A stretch of 64,000 nucleotides of DNA, taken from the NCBI GenBank assembly GCA_963823215.1, contig CAWGKT010000012.1, positions 620,001 through 684,000 on the forward strand. The letters are read 5' to 3'. This document shows positions 29,663 through 38,959 of the stretch, piece by piece (the first letter of the stretch is position 1; every line of letters starts with the position of its first letter). Source of the stretch: CAIWHR01 sp963823215. GTDB lineage: Bacteria > Pseudomonadota > Gammaproteobacteria > Burkholderiales > Casimicrobiaceae. A program made the position numbers and the translations under genes. The notes beneath the pieces were generated by a model. That model saw only the letters and a program-made list of their open reading frames with translations, was not told the origin of the DNA and ran no database searches.

Positions 29663-30406
29663 ATGCATCCGCTCGCTGCCAGCCCCCGCCTGTCCAAACG
29701 CATGAGCGAACTCGGCCTTTGCTCGCGCCGCGAGGCGGACGAGTGGATCGAGAATGGTTGGGTCAAGGTCGATGGCTTGGTGATGAACACGCTGGGCACG
29801 CGTGTCGCGCCCGAGGCACGCATCGAGATCGACGCCGCTGCCCGCAGGCATCAGGGCGAGCAGGTCACGTTCCTGCTCCACAAGCCGATCGGCTACGTGT
29901 CGGGCCAGGCCGAGGACGGCTACCAGCCGGCGAGCGTGCTGATCCGTCCGGAGAACCGCTGGCCCGAGGACCGCGCGCCGATCACCTTCAAGCCCAGTCA
30001 GCTGCGCGGACTGGCGCCCGCAGGCCGGCTCGACATCGACTCCACCGGACTCATCGTGTTCACGCAGGACGGCCGCGTTGCGCGGCGGCTCATCGGTCGC
30101 GACTCGGACGTGGAAAAGGAATACCTGGTGCGCGTCGAGGGCGCGCTGTCGCCAGCCGGAATGAAGCAACTGCAGCACGGACTCGAGCTCGACGGCGTCA
30201 AGCTTAAGCCGGCACGGGTGTCGTGGCAGAACGAGCATCAGCTGCGGTTCGTGCTGCGTGAAGGCAGGAAACGCCAGATCCGCCGCATGTGCGAGCTGGT
30301 CGGGATCGCCGTGACCGGCCTGAAGCGTGTGCGCACCGGCAGCGTCGTGCTCGGGAAGCTGCCGGTCGGCCAATGGCGCTATCTGCGCGCCGACGAGAAG
30401 TTCTGA
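29663..30406 (+). CDS. RluF/RsuA-family rRNA pseudouridine synthase
   Basis: A 247-residue enzyme. An N-terminal S4 RNA-binding domain (RLSKRMSELGLCSRREADEW) is followed by the catalytic domain with GRLDIDSTGLIVFT, whose first Asp is catalytic, EKEYLVRVEG, and REGRKRQIRRMCELVG. The overall match is closest to the RluF branch acting on 23S rRNA, but target assignment within RluB/E/F/RsuA is uncertain. An in-frame ATG at 29462 would add 67 Pro/Arg-rich residues; the ATG at 29663 puts the S4 domain at the usual distance from the N-terminus. Confidence 0.85.
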   Translation: MHPLAASPRLSKRMSELGLCSRREADEWIENGWVKVDGLVMNTLGTRVAPEARIEIDAAARRHQGEQVTFLLHKPIGYVSGQAEDGYQPASVLIRPENRWPEDRAPITFKPSQLRGLAPAGRLDIDSTGLIVFTQDGRVARRLIGRDSDVEKEYLVRVEGALSPAGMKQLQHGLELDGVKLKPARVSWQNEHQLRFVLREGRKRQIRRMCELVGIAVTGLKRVRTGSVVLGKLPVGQWRYLRADEKF

Positions 30407-30502
30407 CCGGGCGCACGCGCACCGGACATCCGATCGAATGCCCCGGCCGCATCGATTCCGCAACCACGGGATCGCTGGAGGCGACTCCTGGAGGTGGTGA
30501 AA

Positions 30503-30856
30503 ATGGCCGACAGTCTTGGCGAACTGCAGGAAGCTCTCGACGCGTTGATCGAGGAGCGCGATTGGGCGCAGTTCCACGCGCCGAAGAATCTGGCGATGGG
30601 CGTGGCCATCGAAGCCGCGGAGATCATGGAGCATTTCCAGTGGTGCACCGCGGACGAGTCGTACTCGCTGCCGAAGGAAAAGCGCACCGAGGTCGCCAAC
30701 GAGATCGGCGACGTGCTGCTGTACCTGCTGGGCCTCGGCCGCACGCTGGACATCGACATCGTCGCCGCCGCGCGCGACAAGCTCACGCTCATTCGCGAAA
30801 AATACCCGATCGAGAAGGCGAAGGGGCGCGTAACGAAGTACGTCGATCTCGACTGA
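30503..30856 (+). CDS. MazG-like nucleotide pyrophosphohydrolase
   Basis: A compact all-alpha NTP-PPase of 117 residues. The metal-binding EXXE-x12-28-EXXD pattern is visible in EAAEIMEHFQW and NEIGDVLLYLL. The C-terminal KYPIEKAKGRVTKY fits the single-domain dCTPase/iMazG group. Likely substrates are (deoxy)nucleoside triphosphates, as in nucleotide-pool cleaning. The ATG at 30503 follows GGAGG at 8-nt spacing. Confidence 0.85.
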   Translation: MADSLGELQEALDALIEERDWAQFHAPKNLAMGVAIEAAEIMEHFQWCTADESYSLPKEKRTEVANEIGDVLLYLLGLGRTLDIDIVAAARDKLTLIREKYPIEKAKGRVTKYVDLD

Positions 30857-31021
30857 CCGTGCATCGCCCCGACGGGACCGAACGGCGCCGCAAGCGCCTG
30901 CCGTGCTGCCAAGGGACGATCCAGATCAAAGTTCTGGTCGTGTTTCGGTGTCAGAATCGCGCCGGCCGGACAGGTCCGGATCCAATTCGGCGCAACCGCG
31001 CCCAGACAAGAGAGGCAGGCG

Positions 31022-31492
31022 ATGAAGGTATTGGTGGCTGCACTGATGGCGTTATTGGCCGGCATCGGCTGGGCGGCGGACAGTCCGCCCTCCCCGCATT
31101 CGGCATCCCCGAAGATCGACGCGGGCCAGCTGCACGCGGGCATTGCCAAGCCGGCAGACGTCGGGGACGTGAAAGTGCCCAAGGCGACCGGGCCGGATGC
31201 GCGGACCGTCGCTGAAATCGTCGACAAGAAGGCGACGCTCAACAACAAGCCCGTCCTCGTTCGCGGCAAGGTCGTCAAGTACACGCCCGGCGTGATGGGC
31301 AAGAACTGGATCCATCTGCAGGACGGCTCGGGTTCGCCGGCGGACGGCACGAACGACGTGCTGGTCACGACCAAGGACGAGACGAAGATCGGCGCCGTCG
31401 TGGTGGCCCGGGGGACCGTGCGCACCGACGTCGATCTCGGGTCGGGCTATTTCTACAAGGTGCTGGTCGACGAGGCCAAGCTGCAGAAATAG
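31022..31492 (+). CDS. Periplasmic OB-fold protein
   Basis: A 156-residue protein with a signal peptide (MKVLVAALMALLAGIGWAA). After a Pro/Ser linker the domain has TVAEIVDKKATLNNKPVLVR, VVKYTPGVMGKNWIHLQDGS, and VLVTTKDETKIGAVVVARGT, the pattern of small OB-fold (tRNA-anticodon-like) domains in exported proteins. The GKNWIHLQDG motif recurs in uncharacterised bacterial homologues. No cysteine or haem motif is present. The binding partner is unknown. Confidence 0.7.
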   Translation: MKVLVAALMALLAGIGWAADSPPSPHSASPKIDAGQLHAGIAKPADVGDVKVPKATGPDARTVAEIVDKKATLNNKPVLVRGKVVKYTPGVMGKNWIHLQDGSGSPADGTNDVLVTTKDETKIGAVVVARGTVRTDVDLGSGYFYKVLVDEAKLQK

Positions 31493-31552
31493 CGCCGTGC
31501 ACAGCCCGGCTGCGCTGCCGCCGGGGCTGAAGTACGTCGACGCGGGACACCG

Positions 31553-32227
31553 TCAGCCGCGATCGACGTCGGCGGGCGGTGCTTCCCCGAGTATCCGCAG
31601 CGCGGCGTGCGCCGCGCCGAAGCCGTTGTCGATGTTGACGACGGCGAGTCCCGATGCGCAGCTCGCGAGCGCCGCGTGCAGTGCCGTGCGGCCGCCCTCG
31701 GCGACACCGTAGCCCACCGACGTCGGCACCGCGATCACGGCGCACGGCACGAGGCCCGCCAGCACGCTGAAGAGCGCGCCCTCCATGCCGGCCACGGCGA
31801 TCACCACGCGATGCCGGCGGATGTCGTCGAGCCGCTCCATCAGCCGCCAAAGCCCCGCGACGCCCACGTCGGCGAGCAGCGTCGCGGCTTCGCCCGCGAA
31901 CGCGAGCGTGCGCTCGGCTTCGCGCGCGACGGGCAGGTCCGAGGTCCCGCCGCAGACGATCGCGACCCGGCCGGTGCCGCGCGCCGCCGGCGCTCCGCCG
32001 AGGATCGCGGTGCGCGTGCCGGCGTCGTAGTCGAGCACGCTGCGCATCGGCGCCGAGAGCCGGCTGAACTTGCGCGGTCCGAGGCGGGTGAGCAGCAGCC
32101 GCTGCCCGAGCTCGGTCGCGTGCGCGATGATCGCGTCGATCTGCGCCGCGGACTTCGGGTCGCACAGCACCGCCTCGCTCGTTCCGGTGCGCCCGGCGCG
32201 CTGCCAGTCGACACGAAATTCAGTCAT
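31553..32227 (-). CDS. larB: Nickel-pincer cofactor biosynthesis protein LarB
   Basis: Carboxylase/hydrolase that converts nicotinic acid adenine dinucleotide to the dicarboxylated nucleotide, the first step to the nickel-pincer cofactor. The 224 residues include an N-terminal extension (TEFRVDWQRAGRTGTSEAVL) and a PurE-like core: VAIVCGGTSDLPVAREAE, DVGVAGLWRLMERL, VIAVAGMEGALFSVLAGL and PTSVGYG. The start overlaps the larE stop by 8 nt; last gene of the lar operon. Confidence 0.92.
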   Translation of the reverse strand: MTEFRVDWQRAGRTGTSEAVLCDPKSAAQIDAIIAHATELGQRLLLTRLGPRKFSRLSAPMRSVLDYDAGTRTAILGGAPAARGTGRVAIVCGGTSDLPVAREAERTLAFAGEAATLLADVGVAGLWRLMERLDDIRRHRVVIAVAGMEGALFSVLAGLVPCAVIAVPTSVGYGVAEGGRTALHAALASCASGLAVVNIDNGFGAAHAALRILGEAPPADVDRG

Positions 32228-33035
32228 CGGCGAGTCGGCGCAGGAAGGCCGCACCGCGCGCGTAGGGGCGCACGCCCGCAAACGCGCGGCCGTCCCGGCG
32301 GCACGCATCGGCGCCGATCTCGCGGGCGACTTCGCCCGCCATGGCGTCGTGCATCGCCGCGAGCTCGATCACGATGCCCGCATGCGTCACCCGGCAGCGC
32401 AGCACCGCCTCGCGCCCGAGGCGCGCGGCGAGGCGGGCCTCCACGGCGTCGATGAACGCGAGGTCGTCCGGCGCGATGGCGATCCCGGTTTCGACGCGGC
32501 TCGCGAGGCACGGCTGCGCGGGCAGCCGCTCGAGATCGTCGAGGCCGAGACTCGCGGCCAGCGCGTAGACGCTCGCCTTGTCGATGCCCGCCTCGACGTA
32601 CGGATGCACGACATCGCGCTCGGCCGCGGCACGCAGCCCGGGCCGGAAGTCGTCGAGGTCGTCGCGGTTGGTGCCGGAGGCGATCGGGTCCGGCGTCGCC
32701 TCGCGGATGCGCGCATACAGGTTGGTCTTGCAGTAGTAGCAGCGGTCGACCGGATTGGCGCGATAGCGGGCGTCGCGCTGTTCGCCGGCGTCGAGCAGCA
32801 CCAGCGGCCAGCCATGCCGTGCGGCATGGGCTTCCACCCGAGCGCGCGCCGCCGCCGGCACCGCCGGTCCGGTCGCGTGATACATCGTGGCGCGCGCACG
32901 CGCGAATCGCCACGCGACGTGCGCGAGCGTCATCGAGTCGACCCCGCCGGAAACGGCGAGCGCGAGCCGGTCGTGCCGGTCGAGGCTGGCGACGAGCCGT
33001 GCCAGAACCTCGCTGGCGGGAAGCGATGCGTTCAT
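32220..33035 (-). CDS. larE: ATP-dependent sulfur transferase LarE
   Basis: Inserts sulfur into the pincer nucleotide. The 271 residues begin with a PP-loop ATP pyrophosphatase motif (LALAVSGGVDSMTLAH). CYYCKTNLY and PCLASRVETG supply three cysteines in a CX2C plus C arrangement. The single-Cys LarE of Lactobacillus sacrifices its own sulfur, whereas three-Cys homologues bind an iron-sulfur cluster, so this one is likely catalytic. The start overlaps the larC stop (ATGA). Confidence 0.9.
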   Translation of the reverse strand: MNASLPASEVLARLVASLDRHDRLALAVSGGVDSMTLAHVAWRFARARATMYHATGPAVPAAARARVEAHAARHGWPLVLLDAGEQRDARYRANPVDRCYYCKTNLYARIREATPDPIASGTNRDDLDDFRPGLRAAAERDVVHPYVEAGIDKASVYALAASLGLDDLERLPAQPCLASRVETGIAIAPDDLAFIDAVEARLAARLGREAVLRCRVTHAGIVIELAAMHDAMAGEVAREIGADACRRDGRAFAGVRPYARGAAFLRRLADD

Positions 33036-34313
33036 TCGTCGTCGGCTGCGAGCGCCCGCGCCGCGACGGCGGCACGCTTGCGCCGGCGCGCGCCGAGCCC
33101 GGGCGTCGCGACGACGTCGTCCTGCGCCGCTTTCGCGGTGCGCTCGCCCCCGGGACGCACGGCAACCTTCGCGCTCACCGTGGCGTCGTCGACCGTCGCC
33201 GTGACCTCGGTTCGGCGCAGCACGCGCCGGCGTTCCTCGCGCCAGCGCAGTCCCAGCGTCGACGTTTCGGTGAAGCAGGCCCGCGCGATCGCGTCGGCCG
33301 CGTGCGGTTGCACCAGCAGACGGAAATCGGCGAGCGGCCGTCCCTTCTTGCCGAGCCGCGTGCCGACCGACACGTCGACCACGCCGGGCTCCTTGCGCAG
33401 GCGATCGGCCGCCACGGCGATCTCCTCGCCCGTCATGTCGTCGACGTCGAATTCGAGCACGGTCACCACGTCGGCATCGGATTCGAAAGTCAGGACGCGC
33501 TCGAGCACCAGCGCGCGCAGGATGTTCGGCAATCCCGGCAGCGCGCGCGTGCCCGCGCCACTGCCAATGCTCACGAGGCGCCCCGCCTCGCGGCGCATGC
33601 CGCACTGTGGCGCAGGCACGAGATGGCGCAGGATCGCGGCGCCGGTCGGCGTCACCCGCTCGCCGGCAATGCCGTCGTCGTGCCATGGGTAGCCTGTCAG
33701 CAACAGGCTTGTGGCAGGCGCCGGCACGGGCAACAGCCCATGCGCCGTGCGCACGGTGCCCCCGCCCAGCGGAAGCGCCGACGCGGTCCAGCGCGCGCCG
33801 TCGAGCTGCGCCGCGATGCATCCGGCCGCGACCACGTCCAGCAGCGAGTCCCAATCCGCGAGCTCGTGGAAATGCACGTCGTCGACGGGGATGCCGTGCA
33901 CACGGGCCTCGGCATCGGCGAGGAGCGCGAGCAGCGCCAACGCGTGCTCGCGCGTGGGCGGGGTCAGCGGCACCTCGGCGAGCCTGCGGCGCAGCACCGC
34001 GTACGCGGTGCCTGCATGTTCATGCGCAGTGCGCGACATCTGCCGTCGCGCCGCCGTCTGCGAGCCGCTGCGGCGCGGTAGGGCGCTCTTGGGATTCGAG
34101 CGCGAGACCGAAGCGTTGCGCGCGCAACCCGCCGCTCGACCCTTCGACGAATTCCGGCGCCGACTCGCCAGCGGATCGCACCGCCGCCAGTTCGGCCAGC
34201 ACGGGCGCCTTGAGCCCAGGCAACGCATCGACCATCGCCGCGACGAACATGTCGCCGGCCAGGCCGCCGACGAGATCGAGGTGAATCGCGAGCAATGCCG
34301 GCGAAGGCAACAC
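33032..34313 (-). pseudogene. larC: Nickel insertion protein LarC, split by a +1 frameshift
   Basis: LarC inserts Ni into the pincer nucleotide. The N-terminal part (GTG near 34313, in the frame ending at a TGA at 34020) has LAIHLDLVGGLAGDMFVAAM and ends ATADVAHCA. The rest continues one base shifted from about 34030: HEHAGTAYAVL, VHFHELADWDSLLDVVAAG, PLGGGTVRTAHGLLPVPAPA, VDDMTGEEI. Joined it is a full-length protein of about 427 residues. In Lactobacillus plantarum LarC is made by ribosomal frameshifting, so this may be recoding and not decay. The break falls at ...GCA TGA A.., where a +1 slip resumes at GAA CAT. A random error or mutation is the alternative. Confidence 0.8.
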
Positions 34314-34320
34314 CGGTGCG

Positions 34321-35623
34321 TCAGCCGACAACCGGGACGACATACGGCCCTTCGGGGACAATGGCGATGGCCGGGTCGCCCGCACGCGAGACAGCGGCGG
34401 CAAGCGCGGCATCGATCGAAGCGATCGTCTCGACTCCGGTGAGGCTGCGCTCCTCGTCGTCGAGTCCGGTCGTGTAGAGCTGCACGTGCCCTGCGCGCAT
34501 CGACTTCAGCTGCATCTCGGTCTGCCATTCGTCGACGTCGGCGAGGCTCTTCGCGAGCAGCGTCTGCAGGAACGCGTCCGGGCCGAGCGTGCACAGCCGC
34601 GCTTGCGCCGCGCGGAATTCGGGCGAACCGAAGCCCTCGGAGCAGGCCGATGCGACGATCAGCGTCCCGCCCGGCTCCAGGATGTCGAGCGGAGTCACCA
34701 TGCCCTTCACTGTCTGGTAGTAGGTCTTGTCGAGAGGATGCCCGGCGGCCGACGTCACGATCGTCGAAAAGCGCCGGCCGACCGGTACGCGCGTGCTCTC
34801 GGCGACGAACGCGACCGCCGCGAGGTGGCTCGCGATGACCTCGCCGAAATTGACGTGGACGAGATCGCGATCCTCGTCGATCACCGTGTTGACGGCGTAG
34901 ACGTCGCCCAGCATCCGCACGATCTCGAGCTGCTCCTCGTGCAGCGGGTTGCCGGCGAGGTTGCACTGGATCGCCGCCGGGTCCTCCATGAAGCGCGCGC
35001 TGTGAAACGTGCGGATGGTGTCCTCATGCGCGACGCCCGGCGCGATGACCTTTCTCCCGCCCGAGTAGCCCGCCATGAAGTGCGGCTCGACCAGACCGGT
35101 GGCGATGCGTACCTCCGCCTCGACGAAGCGGCGGTCGAGCTTCACCGGCGTGCGGCGCCCGGAGGTCACGCCGAGATCGACGTGCGCCGCCGCGTCCCGC
35201 GCGAAGTGATTCTCGACCCTCACCGTGTCGAGAACCCAGGGGTCGCCGACGACTTCGGCAAGCTCTGCGCCCTCGTTCGGCCGATGCAGTCCGGTCGCGA
35301 CCAGCACGGTGATGCCTTCGCGCGGCATTCCCGCGGCGAGCATGCCCTCGATCAACGGCCGCAGGAACAGGTGGTTGGGGACCGGCCGCGTGATGTCGCA
35401 GATCGAGGATGCAGGCGCTCTTGCGGCCCTGCACCACCGAGCTGTACGCAGGCGCTCCGACCGGGTGCGCCAGCGCGTCGCGCACGGCGGCCTTCGGATC
35501 GGACAGCTTCGCCATCGGCCGCTTGCCGATCACCGTCGCCCGTGCGCCCTGCGGCAGCCGGATCTGCATTCCCGACTTGCCGTAGAGGATATTGACCGAT
35601 TCTTCAGTCACAGCCCTGTTCAT
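34321..35623 (-). pseudogene. larA: LarA-family lactate racemase-like enzyme, frameshifted
   Basis: Nickel-pincer-dependent 2-hydroxyacid racemase/epimerase family (DUF2088). The N-terminal frame reads MNRAVTEESVNILYGKSG to GRKSACIL. The frame is then lost at 35404, where one extra base separates CTC from ATC TGC GAC. The second frame carries ICDITRPVPN, LVATGLHRPNEG, PHFMAGYSGGRKVIAPGVAH with the cofactor-binding Lys/His set, and TSAAGHPLDKTYYQ. The joined protein has about 433 residues, normal for LarA. It is the first gene of the lar operon and has a GGGGGAG ribosome site. The single-base insertion would inactivate it unless it is a sequencing artefact. A second larA-like gene lies divergent. 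Confidence 0.82.
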
Positions 35624-35695
35624 TGCTGCTCCCCCGCTTGTTCCCGCAGCCGGCTAGCGTACCGCTTTGCCGCCGCAGAAGGTAGCATAGGCACC

Positions 35696-36937
35696 ATGAC
35701 AGGCTCCGGATTCACCGATCGCTTCCTCACCGCGGACGAGACGCGCGAGATCGTCCGTGCCGGTCTCGCGTCGCTGTCGCTCGCGGGCAAGCGCGTGCTG
35801 TTCATCATTCCGGACGGCACGCGCACGATGCCGATGCCCCAGTTCTTCGGCCTGTTCCGCGAAATGCTGGACGGCAAGGCCGCGGCGCTCGACTTCCTGG
35901 TGGCGCTCGGCACCCACCAGCCGATGGACGACGCCGCGCTCTCGCGACTCGTCGGCATGCCCGTCGTCGCCGGCCGCGCCGGAAACTCGCGCATCTTCAA
36001 CCACGAATGGGCCGATCCGGCGACGTTCGCCACGATCGGCGAGATTCCGGCCGCCGAGATCGCGCAACTCTCCGGCGGTCGACTCGAGCAGCCCGTCACC
36101 GTGTCCCTCAATCGGCGCATCTTCGATTACGACCAGATCATCATCTGTGGCCCGGTCTTCCCGCACGAGGTCGTCGGCTTCTCGGGAGGCAACAAGTACT
36201 TCTTCCCCGGCATCGCCGGCGCCGAGGTGATCAATTTCACGCACTGGCTGGGTGCGCTCATCACCAATTTCGAGATCATCGGCGCGGGCTACACGCCGGT
36301 GCGCGCGGTGATCGATCGCGCGGCGTCGATGGTGACAGTGCCCACCGCGTGCTTCGCGCTCGTCGTCACGCCCGCGGGCCTGGCCGGCCTCTACTTCGGC
36401 TCGGCGCGGGAGGCCTGGGAGAAGGCGTCCGCGCTGTCGGCAAAGCGGCACATCGTCTGGCTCGACGCGCCCGTGCGCCAGGTGCTGTCGGTGATGCCGC
36501 CGATGTACGCCGACATCTGGACCGCGGGCAAGGGTATGTACAAGATCGAGCCCGTCGTCGCCGACGGCGGCGAGGTGATCATCTATGCGCCGCACATCAA
36601 CGAGGTGAGCTTCACGCACGGACACCTGATCGAGGAAGTCGGCTACCACTGCCGCGACTATTTCCTCGCCCAGCCCGAGCGTTTCGCCGGTTACCCCGGC
36701 GGCGTGCTGGCGCACTCAACCCACGTCAAGGGCCAGGGTAGCTACGACGCTGCAACGGGCATCGAGACGCCGCGCGTGACGGTGACGCTCGCCACCGGGA
36801 TCTCGCCCGAGCGCTGCCGGCGGATCAATCTCGGCTACCGCGACCCGGCGTCGATCGACGTCGCCGCCTTCGGCGGACGCGACGGAGTGCTGGTCGTTCC
36901 GCGCGCAGGTGAAATGCTCTATCGGCTCAAGCGCTGA
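35696..36937 (+). CDS. LarA-like nickel-pincer-dependent enzyme (second copy)
   Basis: An intact 413-residue DUF2088/LarA-family protein, divergent from the lar operon with 72 bp between starts. Landmarks are FIIPDGTRTMPMPQ (in place of CDITRPVP), LVALGTHQPM, PHEVVGFSGGNKYFFPGIAG with the His/Lys group that holds the pincer nucleotide, and FTHGHLIEEVGYHC. It differs from the operon LarA at many positions, so it probably acts on a different 2-hydroxyacid or related substrate. It would depend on LarB/LarC/LarE for cofactor. The ATG at 35696 was chosen at the start of homology. Confidence 0.82.
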   Translation: MTGSGFTDRFLTADETREIVRAGLASLSLAGKRVLFIIPDGTRTMPMPQFFGLFREMLDGKAAALDFLVALGTHQPMDDAALSRLVGMPVVAGRAGNSRIFNHEWADPATFATIGEIPAAEIAQLSGGRLEQPVTVSLNRRIFDYDQIIICGPVFPHEVVGFSGGNKYFFPGIAGAEVINFTHWLGALITNFEIIGAGYTPVRAVIDRAASMVTVPTACFALVVTPAGLAGLYFGSAREAWEKASALSAKRHIVWLDAPVRQVLSVMPPMYADIWTAGKGMYKIEPVVADGGEVIIYAPHINEVSFTHGHLIEEVGYHCRDYFLAQPERFAGYPGGVLAHSTHVKGQGSYDAATGIETPRVTVTLATGISPERCRRINLGYRDPASIDVAAFGGRDGVLVVPRAGEMLYRLKR

Positions 36938-37013
36938 CTGGGACTCGGCCGTTCGGTTCGGCGGGCAACCATCGGGGTTTTCCTTTGTGTTCGCATTTGC
37001 GCGTTTGGATCGA

Positions 37014-37061
37014 TTGACAACAGATTCTTTGCGGTTCAAAGTCGTTTGCGGTTCAAAGTCG
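37014..37061 (+). promoter_or_regulatory. Promoter candidate and 17-bp tandem repeat upstream of glpV
   Basis: TTGACA at 37014-37019 is a perfect -35 hexamer. The 17-bp unit TTTGCGGTTCAAAGTCG is repeated exactly twice in tandem (37028-37044 and 37045-37061), 52-86 bp before the glpV start. The only candidate -10 (CAAAGT) is weak. The repeats may be binding sites of a regulator, or a simple duplication. Confidence 0.45.
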
Positions 37062-37113
37062 CACCCCGTTGCCTTCCCCGGCCGCCGAAGACCACCCAAG
37101 AGGAGACGCTACG

Positions 37114-38853
37114 ATGAGGCTGATGCTGACCGCCGTTGCCAGCACAACGCTGGCACTGTTTGCCCAAGGCGCGCAGGCGGACGCCGCTGCCGCCAAACGC
37201 TGGATCGACCAGGAATTCCAGCCTTCGGTGCTTAGCAAGGACGCTCAGATGAAGGAGATGGAGTGGTTCATCAAAGCCGCTGCACCCTTCAAGGGGCTCG
37301 AGGTCAACGTGCTGTCGGAGACCATACCGACCCACGAATACGAGGCCAAGACGCTGACCAAGGCGTTCGAGGAGATCACCGGCATCAAGGTCAACCACCA
37401 GCTGCTCGGCGAGGGTGAGGTCGTGCAGGCGGTGCAGACGCAGATGCAGACCAACCGCAACCTGTACGACGCCTACATCAACGACAGCGACCTGATCGGC
37501 ACCCACTCGCGGCTGCAGTCGGCGGTCAACCTGACCGACTGGATGGCCGGCGAGGGCAAGGATGTGACGAATCCGAACCTCGATGTCAAGGACTTCATCG
37601 GCATCTCGTTCACGACCGGTCCGGACGGCAAGATCTGGCAGCTGCCCGACCAGCAGTTCGCGAACCTGTACTGGTTCCGCAAGGATTGGTTCGACCGGGC
37701 GGACCTGAAGAAAAAGTTCAAGGACAAGTACGGCTACGACCTCGGCGTACCGGTGAACTGGAGCGCCTATGAGGACATCGCGCAGTTCTTCAGCGTCGAC
37801 GTGAAGGAGATCGATGGCAAACGGATCTACGGCCACATGGACTACGGCAAGCGCGCGCCCGACTTGGGCTGGCGGATGACCGACGCCTGGCTGTCGATGG
37901 CCGGCGCCAGCAGCAAGGGCCTGCCGAACGGCCGGCCGATCGACGAGTGGGGCATCCGCATGCCGGCGGGCTCGTGCAACCCGCAGGGCGCCTCGGTGAC
38001 GCGCGGCGGCGAGACCAACGGCCCGGCTTCGGTCTACGCGATCGCCAAGTGGGACGAATGGCTGCGCAAGTACGCGCCGCCCGGTGCTGCCGACTACGAC
38101 TTCTACCAGTCGCTGCCGGCGCTGGCGCAGGGCAACGTCGCGCAGCAGGTGTTCTGGTACACCGCGTTCACCGCGTCGATGGTCGCGCCCAAGAAGGACG
38201 GCAACAACACGGTCGACGACAAGGGCATGCCGCTGTGGCGGATGGCGCCGAGCCCGAAGGGCTCGTACTGGCAGGACGGCATGAAGCTCGGCTACCAGGA
38301 CGCCGGCTCGTGGACGCTGTTCAAGAGCACACCGCTGAACCGCCGCCAGGCGGCCTGGTTGTACGCGCAGTTCGTCGTCAGCAAGACGGTCGACACGAAG
38401 AAGAGCCACGTCGGGCTGACCTTCATCCGCGACAGCACGGTGCGCCACGCCTCGTTCACCGAGCGCGCGTCCAAGCTCGGCGGCCTGGTCGAGTTCTACC
38501 GTTCGCCCGACCGGGTGATGTGGACGCCCACCGGGGTCAACGTGCCGGACTATCCCAAGCTCGCGCAGCTGTGGTGGCAGCAGATTGGCGACGTCAACTC
38601 CGGCGCCTTCACGCCGCAGCAGGCGATGGACCGCCTGGCCGGCGAGATGGACCAGGTGATGGCGCGCATGCAGGAGGCCGACGAAAAGGCGAAGATCTAC
38701 GGCGGCTGCGGCCCGCGGCTGAACAAGCCGGTCGACGCGAAGGAGTGGCTCGGCAAGCCCGACGGCCCGAAGGCCAAGCTGGCCAACGAAAAGCCCAAGG
38801 GCGTGACGATGCCCTACGAGGAGATCGTCAAGCGCTGGGCAACCACGAAGTAG
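37114..38853 (+). CDS. glpV: Glycerol ABC transporter substrate-binding protein GlpV
   Basis: Periplasmic receptor of the glpSTPQUV-type glycerol importer. The 579-residue length is large for sugar-type SBPs but normal for GlpV. A signal peptide (LTAVASTTLALFAQGAQADA) precedes the mature domain, with FKGLEVNVLSETIPTHEYEA, WQLPDQQFANLYWFRKDWF and LGWRMTDAWLSMAGA. It is first in the operon with AGGAGA upstream. A GC hairpin follows, which usually favours extra SBP expression over the downstream membrane genes. Confidence 0.88.
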   Translation: MRLMLTAVASTTLALFAQGAQADAAAAKRWIDQEFQPSVLSKDAQMKEMEWFIKAAAPFKGLEVNVLSETIPTHEYEAKTLTKAFEEITGIKVNHQLLGEGEVVQAVQTQMQTNRNLYDAYINDSDLIGTHSRLQSAVNLTDWMAGEGKDVTNPNLDVKDFIGISFTTGPDGKIWQLPDQQFANLYWFRKDWFDRADLKKKFKDKYGYDLGVPVNWSAYEDIAQFFSVDVKEIDGKRIYGHMDYGKRAPDLGWRMTDAWLSMAGASSKGLPNGRPIDEWGIRMPAGSCNPQGASVTRGGETNGPASVYAIAKWDEWLRKYAPPGAADYDFYQSLPALAQGNVAQQVFWYTAFTASMVAPKKDGNNTVDDKGMPLWRMAPSPKGSYWQDGMKLGYQDAGSWTLFKSTPLNRRQAAWLYAQFVVSKTVDTKKSHVGLTFIRDSTVRHASFTERASKLGGLVEFYRSPDRVMWTPTGVNVPDYPKLAQLWWQQIGDVNSGAFTPQQAMDRLAGEMDQVMARMQEADEKAKIYGGCGPRLNKPVDAKEWLGKPDGPKAKLANEKPKGVTMPYEEIVKRWATTK

Positions 38854-38884
38854 CCCGCCTCGGCCCGAGGCACGCCCGCGTATT

Positions 38885-38916
38885 CGGGCGGGGGGCGCGC
38901 GGCGCGCCCCTGCCCG
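38885..38916 (+). promoter_or_regulatory. Intercistronic hairpin glpV-glpS
   Basis: A GC-rich stem (GGGGCGCGC/GCGCGCCCC, extended by an outer CGGGC/GCCCG), 31 nt after the glpV stop. Such hairpins protect the upstream SBP mRNA or partly terminate. Confidence 0.5.
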
Positions 38917-38959
38917 CCGGTGGCCGTCGCCGATCGCTCCAGAGCCTGCGCCCACGGAC

